A stretch of DNA of 64,000 nucleotides from Agelas oroides (lineage: Eukaryota; Porifera; Demospongiae; Agelasida; Agelasidae): NCBI GenBank assembly GCA_949130485.1, contig OX422186.1, positions 4,435,792-4,499,791 on the forward strand, given 5' to 3'. Made by a program: the position numbers and the translations under genes. Every line of letters begins with the position of its first letter. Position 1 is the stretch's first letter. Of this stretch, positions 1-13,142 are shown one piece after another. Below the pieces are notes generated by a model. It was not told the origin of the DNA and made no database searches. It saw only the letters and a program-made list of their open reading frames with translations.

Positions 1-3000
1 AGTTGTTTTCAATACTCTGGTGGTGCTGAGTAACTCCTACAGGCCTGTTTAAGTGCGGGGAAGGTCCAACAAATCCATGTTCACCACAGAGGAGGTCCAG
101 TGACGCACCTGCAGCCGAGTTTAAGGGCCACGGAAGACGGAGAATGTAGTTTTCACCACTCTGGAAGTCTTGTGAAGCTCGTGCAAGCCTGTTTAAGTGC
201 CGGGAAGGTCAGACTAAGCCATGTCAACCACTGTAGAGGTCTTGTTAAGCTCGTGGAATCACATTTCAGTGTCAGGAAAGATCGAGAAAGCAGTTTTCAA
301 CACTCTGGTGGTGCTGAGTAACTCGTGCAGACCTGTTTAAGTGTCAAGAAGGTCCGACATAGCCATTTTAACCACTCTGGAGCTCCTGTGAAGCTCGTGC
401 AAGCCTGTTCAAGGGTCAGGAATGATCGCGAAAGCGGTTTTCATGACTGTGGAGTGGCTGAGTACCGCGTGCAAGCCTGTTTAAGTTCCGGGGAGGTCGG
501 ACAAACCCATTTCAACTACTATACAGGACTTGTGAAGCTCGTGCAAGCACATTTCAGTGTCAGAATAGATCGAGTAAGCAGTTTTCAACACTGTGCAGGC
601 CCTACGAAGCTCGTGAAAGCCTCTTTAATTGCCAGGAAAGATCGAGAAAGCTGTTTTCATCACTGTGGAGTTGCTGAGTAACTCGTGCAAGCCTGTTTAA
701 GTGCCGGGAAGGTCCGACAATGCTATTTCCACACCTGTAGAGGTCTTGTGAAGCTCGTGCAAGCACATTTCAGTGTCAGGAAAGATCGAGAAAGCAGTTT
801 TCAATACTCTGAAGGTGCTGAATAACTCCTACAGGCCTGTTTAAGTGCGGGGAAAGTCAAACAAAGCCATGTTCACCAGAGTAGAGGTCCTGTGAAGCAC
901 GTGGAGGTCTGTTTAAGTGCCAGGAATGACTGAGAATGCAGTTTTAACACCTCTGGAAGTCTTATGTAGTTCGTGCAAGCCTGTTTAAGTGCGAGGAATG
1001 ACTGAGAAAGCAGTTTTAACACCTCTGGAAGTCTTATGTAGTTCGTGCAAGCCTGTTTAAGTGCGAGGAAGGATCGACAAAGCAGTTTTCATGACTGCGG
1101 AGTGGCTGAGTAACGCGCACAAGGCTGTTAAAGTGCTTGGATGGTCAGAGAAAGCCATTTCAAGCACTGTAGAGGTCTTGTTGAGCTCGTGCAAGCACAT
1201 TTCAGTGTCAGGAAAGATCGAGAAAGCAGTTTTCAATACTCTGGAGGTGCTGAGTAACTCCTTCAGGCCTGTTTAAGTGCGGGGAAGGTCAAACAAAGCC
1301 ATGTTCACCAGAGTGGAGGACCTGTGAAGCACGTGGAAGTCTGTTTAATTGCCAGCAATGACAGAGAAAGCAGTTTTCACAACTCCTGGAAGTCTTGTGT
1401 AGTTCGCGCAAGCCTGTTTAAGTGCGAGGAAGGATTGACAAAACAGTTTTAATGACTGTGGAGAGGCTGAGTAACTCGTGCAAGCCTGTTTAAGTGCCGA
1501 GAAGGTCCGACAATGCCATTTCCTCACCTGTAGAGGTCTTGTGAAGGTCGTGCAAGCACAATTCAGTGCCAGGAAAGATCGAGAAAGCAGTTTTCAATAC
1601 TCTGGAGGTGCTGAGTAACTCCTACAGGCCTGTTTAAGTGCGGGGAAGGTCCAACCAAGCCATGTTCACCAGAGTAGAGGTCCTGTGAAGCACGTGGAGG
1701 TCGGTTTAAGTGCCAGGAATGACTGAGAAAGCAGTTTTAACACCGCTGGAAATCTTACGTAATTCGTGCAAGCCTGTTTAAGTGCGAGGAAGGATCGACA
1801 AAGCAGTTTTCATGACTGTGGAGTGGCTGAGAAAGGCGTACAAGGCTGTTTAAGTGCCTGGATGGTCAGACAAAGCCATTTCAACCACTGTAGAGGCCTT
1901 GTGAAGCTTGTTCACACACATTTCAGAACCAGCAAAGAATAACAAAGCAGTTTTGGACGCAGTGGAGGTGCTGAGTAACTCGTATTGGCCTGTTTATGTG
2001 CAGGGACGGTCCGACAAAGCCATTTTCACCACAGTGGAGGTCCTGTGAAGCACCTGCAGGTGTGTTTAAGCGCCACGAAAGACGGAGAATGCAGTTTTCA
2101 CCACTCTGGAAGTCTTGTGAAGCTCGTGAAGTCCGTGCGAGGAAAGATCGAGAAAGCGGTTTTCATCACTGTGGCGGTGCTGAGTAACTCGTGCAAGCCT
2201 GTTTAAGTGCCGGGAAGGTCCGACAATGCCATTTCCACACCTGTAGAGGTCTTGTGAAGCTCGTGCAAGCACATTTCAGTGTCAGGAAAGATCGAGAAAG
2301 CAGTTTTCAATACTCTGGAGGTGCTGAGTAACTCCTACAGGCCTGTTTAAGTGCGGGGAAGGTCCAACAAAGCCATGTTCACCAGAGTAGAGGTCCTGTG
2401 AATCACGTGGAGATCTGTTTAAGTGCCAGGAATGACAGAGAAAGCAGTTTTCACAACTCTGGAAGTCTTGTGTAGTTCGTGCAAGCCTGTTTAAGTGCGA
2501 GGAAGGATTGACAAAACAGTTTTAATGACTGTGGAGTGGCTGAGTAACGCGTACAAGGCTGTTTAAGTGCTTGGATTGTCAGACAAAACCATTTCAACCA
2601 CTGTAGAGGCCTTGTTAAGCTCGTGCAAACACATTTCAGTGTCAGGAAAGATCGAGAAAGCAGTTTTCAACACTCCGAAGGTGCTGAGTAACTCGTGCAG
2701 ACCTGTTTAAGTGTCAGGAAGGTCCGACAAAGCCATTTTAACCACTCTGGAGCTCCTGTGATCTCGTGCAAGCCTGTTTAAGAGTCAGGAAATATCGCGA
2801 AATCAGTTTTCATGACTGTGGAGTGGCTGAGTACCGCGTGCAAGCCGGTTTAAGTTGCGGGGAGGTCGGACAAACCCATTTCAACTACTATACAGGACTT
2901 GTTAAGCTCGTGCAAGCCTGTTTAATTGCCAGGAAAGATCGAGAAATCAGTTTTCATCACTGTGGAAATGCTGACTAACACGTGCAAGCCTGTTTAAGTG

Positions 3001-6000
3001 CCGTGAAGGTCCGATCAATGCCATTTCCACACCTGTAGAGGTCTTGTAAAGCTCGTACAAGCACATTTCAGTGTCAGGAAAGGTCGAGAAAGCAGTTTTC
3101 AATACCCTGGAGGTGCTGAGTAACTCCTACAGGCCTGTTTAAGTGCGGGGAAGGTCCAACAAATCCATGTTCACCAGAGTAGAGGTCCTGTGAAGCACGT
3201 TGAGGTGTGTTTAAGTGCCAGGAATGAACTCTGGAAGTCTTGTGTAGTTCGTGCAAGCCTGTTTAAGTGCGAGGAAGGATCGACAAAGCAGTTTTCATGA
3301 CTGTGGAGTGGCTGAGTAACGCGTACTAGGCTGTTTAAGTGCCTGGATTGTCAGACAAAGCCATTTCAACCACTGTAGAGACCTTGTGAAGCTCGTGCAA
3401 ATACATTTCAGAACCAGCAAAGAACAAGAAAGCAGTTTTGGACGCAGTGGAGGTGCTGAGTAACTCGTACTTGCCTGTTTATGTGCAGGGACGGTCCGAC
3501 AATGCCATTTTCACCACAGTGGAGGTCCTGTGAAGCACCTTCAGGCCTGTTTAAGCGCCACGAAAGACGGAGAATGCAGTTTTCACCACTCTGGAAGTCT
3601 TGTGAAGCTCGTGCAGTCCTGTTTAAGTGCGAGGAAAGATCGAGAAAGCGGTTTTCATCACTGTGGCGGTGCTGAGTAACTCGTGCAAGCCTGTTTAAGT
3701 GCCGGGAAGGTCCGACAATGCCATTTCCACACCTGTATAGGTCTTGTGAAGCTCGTGCAAACACATTTGAGTGTCAGGAAAGATCGAGAAAGCAGTTTTC
3801 AACACTCTAGAGGTGCTGAGTAACTCGTACAGGCCTGTTTAAGTGCGGGGAAGGTCCAACGAAGCCATGTTCTCCACAGTGGAGGTCCTGTGAAGCACGT
3901 GGAGGTCTGTTTAAGTGCCAGGAATGACAGAGAAAGCAGTTTTCACAAGTCTGGAAGCCTTGTCTAGATCGTGCAAGTCTGTTTGAGTGCGAGGAAGGAT
4001 CGACAAAGCGGTTTTTATGACTGTGGAGTGGCTGAGTAACCCGTACAAGGCTGTTTAAGTGCCGGGAAGGTCAGACATAGCCATTTCACCCACTGTAGAG
4101 GTCTTGTGAAGCTCGTGCAAGCACATTTCAGTGTCAGGAAAGGTCGAGAAAGTAGTTTTCAATACTCTGGTAGTGCTGAGTAACTCCTACAGGCCTGTTT
4201 AAGCGCGGGGAAGGTCCAACAAATCCATGTTCACCACAGAGGAGGTCCTGTGAAGCACTTGCAGCCGAGTTTAAGGGCCACGGAAGACGGAGAATGCAGT
4301 TTTCACCACTCTGGAAGTCTTGTGAAGCTCGTGCAGGCCTGTTTAAGTGCCGGGAAGGTCAGACTAAGCCATGTCAACCACTGTAGAGGTCTTGTTAAGC
4401 TCGTGGAAGCACATTTCAGTGTCAGGAAAGATCGAGAAAGCAGTTTTCAACACTCTGGAGGTGCTGAGTAACTCGTGCAGACCTGTTTAAGTGTCAAGAA
4501 GGTCCGACATAGCCATTTTAACCACTCTGGAGCTCATGTGAAGCTCGTGCAAGCCTGTTCAAGGGTCAGGAAAGATCGCGAAAGCGGTTTTCATGACTGT
4601 GGAGTGGCTGAGTACCGCGTGCAAGCCTGTTTAAGTTCCGGGGAGGTCGGACAAACCCATTTCAACTACTATACAGGTCTTGTTAAGCTCGTGCAAGCAC
4701 ATTTCAGTGTCAGGATAGATCGAGTAAGCAGTTTTCAACACTGTGGAGGTCCTGTGAAGCTCGTGAAAGCCTGTTTAATTGCCAGGAAAGATCGAGAAAG
4801 CTGTTTTCATCACTGTGGAGTTGCTGAGTAACTCGTGCAAGCCTGTTTAAGTGCCGGGAAGGTCCGACAATGCCATTTCCACACCTGTAGAGGTCTTGTG
4901 AAGCTCGTGCAAGCACATTTCAGGGTCAGGAAAGATCGAGAAAGCAGTTTTCAATACTCTGGAGGTGCTGAGTAACTCCTACAGGCCTGTTTAAGTGCGG
5001 GGAAGGTCCAACAAAGCCATGTTCACCAGAGTAGAGGTCCTGTGAAGCACGTGGAGGTCTGTTTAAGTGCCAGGAATGACTGAGAAAGCAGTTTTAACAC
5101 CTCTGGAATTCTTATGTAATTCGTGGAAGCCTGTTTAAGTGCTAGGGAGGATCGACAAAGCAGTTTTCATGACTGTGGAGTGGCTGAGAAAGGCGTACAA
5201 GGCTGTTTAAGTGCCTGGATGGTCAGACAAAGCCAATTCAACCACTGTGGAGGCCTTGTAAATCTCGTGCAAACACATTTCAGAGCCAGCAAAGATCAAG
5301 AAAGCAGTTTTGGACGCAGTGGAGGTGCTGAGTAACTCGTACTGGCCTATTTAAGTGGAGGGATGGTCCGACTAAGCCATTTTCACCACAGTGGAGGTCC
5401 TGTGAAGCACCTGCAGGCCTGTTTAAGGGCCACGAAAGACGGAGAATGCAGTTTTCACCACTCTGGAAGTCTTGTGAAGCTCGTGCAGGCCTGTTTAATT
5501 GCCAGGAAAGATCGAGAAAGCAGTTTTCATCACTGTGGAGTTGCTGACTAACACGTGCAAGCCTGTTTAAGTGCCGTGAAGGTCCGATCAATGCCATTTC
5601 CACACCTGTAGAGGTCTTGTGAAGCTCGTACAAGCACATTTCAGTGTCAAGAAAGGTCGAGAAAGCAGTTTTCAATACTCTGGAGGTGCTGAGTAACTCG
5701 TACAGGCCTGTTTAAGTGCGGGGAAGGTCCGCCAAATCCATGTTCACCTGAGTAGAGGTCCTGTGAAGCACGTGGAGGTCTGTTTAAGTGCCAGGAATGA
5801 CAGAGAAAGCAGTTTTTACAACTCTGGAAGTCTTGTGTAGTTCGTGCAAGCCTGTTTAAGTGCGAGGAAGGATCGACAAAGCAGTTTTAATGACTGTGGA
5901 GTGGCTGAATAAGACGTACAAGGCTGTTTAAGTGCCTGGATGGTCAGACAAAGCCATTTCAACCACTGTAGAGGCCTTGTGAAGCTCGTGCAAACACATT

Positions 6001-9000
6001 TCAGAACCAGCAAAGAACAAGAAAGCAGTTTTGGACGCAGTGGAGGTGCTGAGTAACTCGTACTGGCCTGTTTATTTGCAGGGACGGTCCGACAAAGCCA
6101 TTTTCACCACAGTGGAGGTCCTGTGAAGCACCTGCAGGCCTGTTTAAGCGCCACGAAAGACGGAGAATGCAGTTTTCACCACTCTGGAAGTCTTGTGAAG
6201 CTCGTGCAGTCCGTGCGAGGAAAGATCGAGAAAGCGGTTTTCATCACTGTGGCGGCGCTGAGTAACTCGTGCAAACCGGTTTAAGTGCCGGTAAGGTCAG
6301 ACAATGCCATTTCCACACCTGTAGAGGTCTTGTGAAGCTCGTGCAAGCACATTTCAGTGTCAGGAAAGATCGAGAAAGCAGTTTTCAACACTCTGGAGGT
6401 TCTGAGTAACTCGTACAGGCCTGTTTAAGTGCGAGGAAGGATTGACAAAACAGTTTTAATGACTGTGGAGTGGCTGAGTAACGCGTACAAGGCTGTTTAA
6501 GTGCTTTGATTGTCAGACAAAACCATTTCAACCACTGTAGAGGCCTTGTTAAGCTCGTGCAAGCACATTTCAGTGTCAGGAAAGATCTAGAAAGCAGTTT
6601 TCAACACTCCGAAGGTGCTGAGTAACTCGTGCAGACCTGTTTAAGTGTCAGGAAATATCGCGAAATCAGTTTTAATGACTGTGGAGTGGCTGAGTACCGC
6701 GTGCAAGCCGGTTTAAGTTGCGGGGAGGTGGGACAAACCCATTTCAACTACTATACATGACTTGTGAAGCTCATGCAAGGCTGTTTAATTGCCAGGAAAG
6801 ATCGAGAAAGCAGTTTTCATCACTGTGGAGTTGCTGACTAACACGTGCAAGCCTGTTTAAGTGCCGTGAAGGTCCGATCAATGCCATTTCCACACCTTGT
6901 GAAGCGTAGAGGCCTTGTGAAGCTCGTGCAAACACATTTCAGAACCAGCAAAGAACAAGAAAGCAGTTTTGGACGCAGTGGAGGTGCTGAGTAACTCGTA
7001 CTGGCCTGTTTATGTGCAGGGACGGTCCGACAAAGCCATTTTCACCTCAGTGGAGGTCCTGTGAAGCACCTGCAGGTGTGTTTAAGCGCCACGAAAGACG
7101 GAGAATGCAGTTTTCACCACTCTGGAAGTCTTGTGAAGCTCGTGCAGTCCGTGCGAGGAAAGATCGCGAAAGCGGTTTTCATGACTGTGGAGTGGCTGAG
7201 TACCGCGTGCAAGCCTGTTTAAGTTCCGGGGAGGTCGGACAAACCCATTTCAACTACTATACAGGTCTTGTTAAGCTCGTGCAAGCACATTTCAGTGTCA
7301 GGATAGATCGAGTAAGCAGTTTTCAACACTGTGGAGGTCCTGTGAAGCTCGTGAAAGCCTGTTTAATTGCCAGGAAAGATCGAGAAAGCTGTTTTCATCA
7401 CTGTGGAGTTGCTGAGTAACTCGTGCAAGCCTGTTTAAGTGCCGGGAAGGTCCGACAATGCCATTTCCACACCTGTAGAGGTCTTGTGAAGCTCGTGCAA
7501 GCACATTTCAGGGTCAGGAAAGATCGAGAAAGCAGTTTTCAATACTCTGGAGGTGCTGAGTAACTCCTACAGGCCTGTTTAAGTGCGGGGAAGGTCCAAC
7601 AAAGCCATGTTCACCAGAGTAGAGGTCCTGTGAAGCACGTGGAGGTCTGTTTAAGTGTCAGGAATGACTGAGAAAGCAGTTTTAACACCTCTGGAATTCT
7701 TACGTAATTCGTGGAAGCCTGTTTAAGTGCGAGGAAGGATCGACAAAGCAGTTTTCATGACTGTGGAGTGGCTGAGAAAGGCGTACAAGGCTGTTTAAGT
7801 GCCTGGATGGTCAGACAAAGCCAATTCAACCACTGTAGAGGCCTTGTAAATCTCGTGCAAACACATTTCAGAGCCAGCAAAGATCAAGAAAGCAGTTTTG
7901 GACGCAGTGGAGGTGCTGAGTAACTCGTACTGGCCTATTTAAGTGGAGGGATGGTCCGACTAAGCCATTTTCACCACAGTGGAGGTCCTGTGAAGCACCT
8001 GCAGGCCTGTTTAAGGGCCACGAAAGACGGAGAATGCAGTTTTCACCACTCTGAAAGTCTTGTGAAGCTCATGCAGGCCTGTTTAATTGCCAGGAAAGAT
8101 CGAGAAAGCAGTTTTCATCACTGTGGAGTTGCTGACTAACACGTGCAAGCCTGTTTAAGTGCCGTGAAGGTCCGATCAATGCCATTTCCACACCTGTAGA
8201 GGTCTTGTGAAGCTCGTACAAGCACATTTCAGTGTCAAGAAAGGTCGAGAAAGCAGTTTTCAATACACTGGAGGTGCTGAGTAACTCGTACAGGCCTGTT
8301 TAAGTGCGGGGAAGGTCCGCCAAATCCATGTTCACCTGAGTAGAGGTCCTGTGAAGCACGTGGAGGTCTGTTTAAGTGCCAGGAATGACAGAGAAAGCAG
8401 TTTTTACAACTCTGGAAGTCTTGTGTAGTTCGTGCAAGCCTGTTTAAGTGCGAGGAAGGATCGACAAAGCAGTTTTAATGACTGTGGAGTGGCTGAATAA
8501 GAAGTACAAGGCTGTTTAAGTGCCTGGATGGTCAGACAAAGCCATTTCAACCACTGTAGAGGCCTTGTGAAGCTCGTGCAAACACATTTCAGAACCAGCA
8601 AAGAACAAGAAAGCAGTTTTGGACGCAGTGGAGGTGCTGAGTAACTCGTACTGGCCTGTTTATTTGCAGGGACGGTCCGACAAAGCCATTTTCACCACAG
8701 TGGAGGTCCTGTGAAGCACCTGCAGGCCTGTTTAAGCGCCACGAAAGACGGAGAATGCAGTTTTCACCACTCTGGAAGTCTTGTGAAGCTCGTGCAGTCC
8801 GTGCGAGGAAAGATCGAGAAAGCGGTTTTCATCACTGTGGCGGCGCTGAGTAACTCGTGCAAACCGGTTTAAGTGCCGGGAAGGTCAGACAATGCCATTT
8901 CCACACCTGTAGAGGTCTTGTGAAGCTCGTGCAAGCACATTTCAGTGTCAGGAAAGATCGAGAAAGCAGTTTTCAACACTCTGGAGGTTCTGAGTAACTC

Positions 9001-11878
9001 GTACAGGCCTGTTTAAGTGCGGGGAAGGTCCAACAAAGCCATGTTCACCACAGTGGAGGTCCTTTGAAGCATGTGGAGGTCTGTTTAAGTGCCAGGAATG
9101 ACAGAGAAAGCAGTTTTCACAAGTCTGCAAGCCTTGTGTAGTTCGTGCAAGCCAGTTTAAGTGCGAGGAAGGATCGACAAAGCAATTTTTATGACTGTGG
9201 AGTGGCTGAGTAACGCGTACAAGGCTGTTTAAGTGCCGGGAAGGTCAGACATAGCCATTTCACCCACTGTAGAGGTCTTGTGAAGCTGGTGCAAGCACAT
9301 TTCAATGTCAGGAAAGATCGAGAAAGCAGTTTTCAATACTCTGGAGGTGCTGAGTAACTCCTACAGGCCTGTTTAAGTGCGGGGAAGGTCCAACAAAGCC
9401 ATGTTCACCAGAGTAGAGGTCCTGTGAAGCACGTGGAGATCTGTTTAAGTGCCAGGAATGACTGAGAAAGCAGTTTTCACAACTCTGGAAGTCTTGTGTA
9501 GTTCGTGCAAGCCTGTTTAAGTGCGAGGAAGGATGGACAAAACAGTTTTAATGACTGTGGAGTGGCTGAGTAACGCGTACAAGGCTGTTTAAGTGCTTTG
9601 ATTGTCAGACAAAACCATTTCAACCACTGTAGAGGCCTTGTTAAGCTCGTGCAAGCACATTTCAGTGTCAGGAAAGATCTAGAAAGCAGTTTTCAACACT
9701 CCGAAGGTGCTGAGTAACTCGTCCAGACCTGTTTAAGTGTCAGGAAATATCGCGAAATCAGTTTTAATGACTGTGGAGTGGCTGAGTACCGCGTGCAAGC
9801 CGGTTTAAGTTGCGGGGAGGTGGGACAAACCCATTTCAACTACTATACATGACTTGTAAAGCTCATGCAAGGCTGTTTAATTGCCAGGAAAGATCGAGAA
9901 AGCAGTTTTCATCACTGTGGAGTTGCTGACTAACACGTGCAAGCCTGTTTAAGTGCCGTGAAGGTCCGATCAATGCCATTTCCACACCTGTAGAGGTCTT
10001 GTGAAGCTCGTACAAGCACATTTCAGTGTCAGGAATGGTCGAGAAAGCAGTTTTCAATACTCTGGAGGTTCTGAGTAACTCGTACAGGCCTGTTTAAGTG
10101 CGGGGAAGGTCCACCAAATCCATGTTCACCAGAGTAGAGGTCCTGTGAAGCACGTGGAGGTCGGTTTAAGTGCCAGGAATGACAGAGAAAGCAGTTTTCA
10201 GAACTCTGGAAGTCTTGTGTAGTTCGTGCAAGCCTGTTTAAGTGCGAGGAAGGATCGACAAAGCAGTTTTAATGACTGTGGAGTGGCTGAATAAGACGTA
10301 CAAGGCTGTTTAAGTGCCTGGATGGTCAGACAAAGCCATTTCAACCACTGTAGAGGCCTTGTGAAGCTCGTGCAAACACATTTCAGAACCAGCAAAGAAC
10401 AAGAAAGCAGTTTTGGACGCAGTGGAGGTGCTGAGTAACTCGTACTGGCCTGTTTATGTGCAGGGACGGTCCGACAAAGCCATTTTCACCTCAGTGGAGG
10501 TCCTGTGAAGCACCTGCAGGTGTGTTTAAGCGCCACGAAAGACGGAGAATGCAGTTTTCACCACTCTGGAAGTCTTGTGAAGCTCGTGCAGTCCGTGCGA
10601 GGAAAGATCGAGAAAGCGGTTTTCATCACTGTGGCGGTGCTGAGTAACTCGTGCAAGCCTGTTTAAGTGCCGGGAAGGTCCGACAATGCCATTTCCACAC
10701 CTGTAGAGATCTTGTGAAGCTCGTGCAAGCACATTTCAGTGTCAGGAAAGATCGAGAAAGCAGTTTTCAACACTCTGGAGTGCTGAGTAACTCGTACAGG
10801 CCTGTTTAAGTGCGGGGAAGGTCCAACAAAGCCATGTTCACCACAGTGGAGGTACTGTGAAGCACGTGGAGGTCTGTTTAAGTGCCAGGAATGACAGAGA
10901 AAGCAGTTTTCACAAGTCTGGAAGCCTTGTGTAGTTCGTGCAAGCCAGTATAAGTGCGAGGAAGGATCGACAAAGCAGTTTTCATGATTGCGGAGTGGCT
11001 GATTAACGCGCACAAGGCTGTTAAAGTGCCTGGATGGTCAGCTAAAGCCATTTCAACCACTGTAGAGGTCTTGTTAAACTCGTGCAAGCACATTTCAGTG
11101 TCAGGAAAGATCGAGAAAGCAGTTTTCAATACTCTGGAGGTGCTGAGTAACTCCTACAGGCCTGTTTAAGTGCGGGGAAGGTCCAACAAAGCCATGTTCA
11201 CCAGAGTAGAGGTCCTGTGAAGCACGTGGAGGTCTGTTTAAGTGCCAGAAATGACTGAGAAAGCAGTTTTAACACCTCTGGAAGTTTTACGTAGTTCGTG
11301 CAAGCCTGTTTAAGTGCGAGGAAGGATCGACAAAGCAGTTTTCATGACTGTGGAGTGGCTGAGCAACGCGTACAAGGCTGTTTAAGTGCCTGGATGGTCA
11401 GACAAAGCCATTTCAACCACTGTAGAGGCCTTGTAAATACCGTGAAAACACATTTCAGAGCCAGCAATGATCAACAAAACAGTTTTGGACGCAGTAGAAG
11501 TGCTGAGTAACTCGTACTGGCCTATTTAAGTGCAGGGACTGTCCGACTAAGCCATTTTCACCACAGTGGAGGTCCTGTGAAGCACCTGCAGGCCTGTTTA
11601 AGGCCCACGAAAGACGGAGAATGCAGTTTTCACCACTCTGGAAGTCTTGTGAAGCTCGTGCAGGCCTGTTTAAGTGCCAGGAAAGATCGAGAAAGCGGTT
11701 TTCATCACTGTGGCTGTGCTGAGTAACTCGTGCAAGCCTGTTTAAGGGCCGGGAAGATCCGACAATGCCATTTCCACACCTGTAGAGGTCTTGTGAAGCT
11801 CGTGCAAGCACATTTCAGTGTCAGGAAAGATCGAGAAAGCAGTTTTCAATACTCTGGAGGTGCTGAGTAACTCCTACA
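1..11878 (+). repeat. 72-bp satellite array, left arm (plus orientation)
   Basis: Head-to-tail monomers of about 72 bp fill the interval. The landmark GTTTAAGTGC recurs near positions 47, 118 and 190 and keeps that spacing throughout. Two broad classes are visible: one with AGGAAAGATCGAGAAAGCAG, the other with GGGAAGGTCCGACAAAGCC. Class-specific bases also differ at the point where the second type often has GAGTAACTC and the first GTGAAGCTC. Neighbouring monomers differ a lot, while monomers several units apart can be nearly identical, which is the signature of higher-order repeats. The landmark CTCCTACAGGCCTG recurs at irregular multiples of about 72 (for example about 792, 431 and 360 bp apart). 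Short ORFs of 60-135 codons here are by-products of a period divisible by three. The array runs off the left edge and stops abruptly at 11,878 in mid-monomer. Confidence 0.95.
4570..6431 (+). repeat. Satellite block duplicated at about 7,158-9,019
   Basis: This stretch of roughly 1.86 kb (about 26 monomers) reappears 2,588 bp downstream with very few differences. Matching landmarks are 4,710 with 7,298, 5,123 with 7,711, 5,363 with 7,951 and 5,816 with 8,404, all with the same offset. The copies part near 6,431, where one continues with a GCGAGGAAGGATTGAC monomer and the other with a GCGGGGAAGGTCCAAC monomer. The offset is close to 36 monomers, as expected for unequal exchange in register. 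Edges are read by eye and may be off by tens of bases. Confidence 0.8.
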
Positions 11879-11891
11879 CAGCAAAAACAAC

Positions 11892-12041
11892 GGTATGAAG
11901 TTCATACCAAAATAGGTATGATTTCGCTTTTTACACTGAGCATACCAAAAAAGGTATGAATTTCATACCAGATAATCATACCAAAAACGGTGTGATCATT
12001 ATACCAGTAGATAGTATGATTTTCATCCATAAATTGGTGTG
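11892..12041. repeat. Cluster of CATACC/GGTATG hairpins
   Basis: The motif GGTATG and its complement CATACC alternate along about 150 bp. The clearest pairs are CATACC-N6-GGTATG at 11,903-11,920 and 11,941-11,958, with decayed versions at 11,977-11,994, 12,000-12,018 and 12,023-12,041. Single half-sites lie at 11,892 and 11,964. The unit is an 18-bp palindrome with a 6-base spacer. It could be a subterminal binding-site array of a DNA transposon, or a small palindromic repeat family. The cluster sits right against the satellite breakpoint. No ORF is associated. Confidence 0.75.
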
Positions 12042-12884
12042 ATTATCATGCTGCTTATAGCAGTATAATCCATGCATGGTACATTCAGCTTGTCCTTGCT
12101 GTTGAATGACATTATTGTGGCAAAACAGATTATAATGCACATAAAGAAATACACTGACAGCAAAAGCAAGTAGAGTATATAGCATCTACTTAGTTCAAGT
12201 ATGAAGTCACTTCTTGCTTCTGTACTTCTGCAGCATACATATCTGCATGTGTGGGGAAACATGACAGCATAAATACATGATCATAGTATATTATTGGGCA
12301 GAAATAAAAGGGAAAGTGTATGGGCTCTGGGAAAGGAGAGAGTAGGGTACAAATGCATTGTCTATAGTGGAGAAACAAAAAAAAACAAGTTTACGTGTGT
12401 GTATAAGTATACATGTGCTGTACCTCTACTTCTTCACTTATTTATTGTTCTATGTCTGTGTGAGTGTGTGCATGCAGAGGAGGGAAGCCAAGAGAAGATA
12501 AACGAGGAAGGAACATCTACCTCTAATTCTTTGTTTGACTCATGTTCCGGGTTTGACTCTGAACGTGGGAGTAGCAAGGAAATATGAAAGAAAGAGGTTA
12601 TCACTGTACATAATACACCAGGCTGGCCTTCATCTACCCAGTGTGTATATACGAGGGGTAAGAATATCATGCAAAGAATGTGGGTACAGTTATGGGACAG
12701 AAAGGACAAGGGTGCACTATGAGAGAGAAAGAACTGTACCTCTAATTCTTCACTTGGCTTCTGTTCTGTGATAGACGCTGGATGTAAAAGTGGTGAGGAA
12801 GAATGTATCACTGTGACAATACATCAGGCTGGCTTCCATTTAGTTTCATGTACGTGCGTGGGGAGAGAACAATATCAAAGAGGG

Positions 12885-13020
12885 AGGAAGTGTACCATGA
12901 AACAGAAAGTAGGATGAGGGTACACTATGGAACAGAAAGAAGGTGGAAGTTTACTATGGGACAGAAAGAACGCGGTTGGACTATGGGACAAAAAAATGAG
13001 GGTGCACTATGAGACAAGGA
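12885..13020 (+). repeat. Short minisatellite (CTATGGGACAGAAAG-like)
   Basis: Between two units of the longer degenerate repeat, a motif of about 25-35 bp built on CTATGGGACAGAAAGAA recurs about four times with substitutions and length changes. Isolated relatives lie near 12,690 and 13,090. It seems to be a local expansion within the longer repeat. Confidence 0.6.
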
Positions 13021-13114
13021 ACTGTACCTTTAATTTTTCACTGGCTCTCGCTCTTTGATATAGACTCGACAGAAAAGTTGAGGGTACACTGTCAGACAGA
13101 AAGATAGGAGGTGT

Positions 13115-13142
13115 ACTTATGTATGTATGTATGTATGTGTGT
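13115..13142 (+). repeat. TATG microsatellite
   Basis: A run of about five TATG tetramers ending in TGTGTG. A simple repeat within the spacer. Confidence 0.85.

Noticed and set aside
100..11811. ORFs of 60-138 codons throughout the satellite as genes
   Set aside because: They are 24-residue periodic, occur on both strands over the same DNA, begin and end at monomer-class differences, and are broken by small indels. They follow from a repeat period divisible by three.
1..11878. CRISPR-like regular repeats
   Set aside because: The spacing is regular, but monomers are contiguous with no separate unique spacers, repeats are diverged along their full length, and no cas genes or prokaryotic features are present.
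12023..12811. Overlapping ORFs of 60-125 codons in the spacer
   Set aside because: They overlap on both strands, follow the degenerate tandem repeat, and show low-complexity hydrophobic or charged stretches with no recognisable family.
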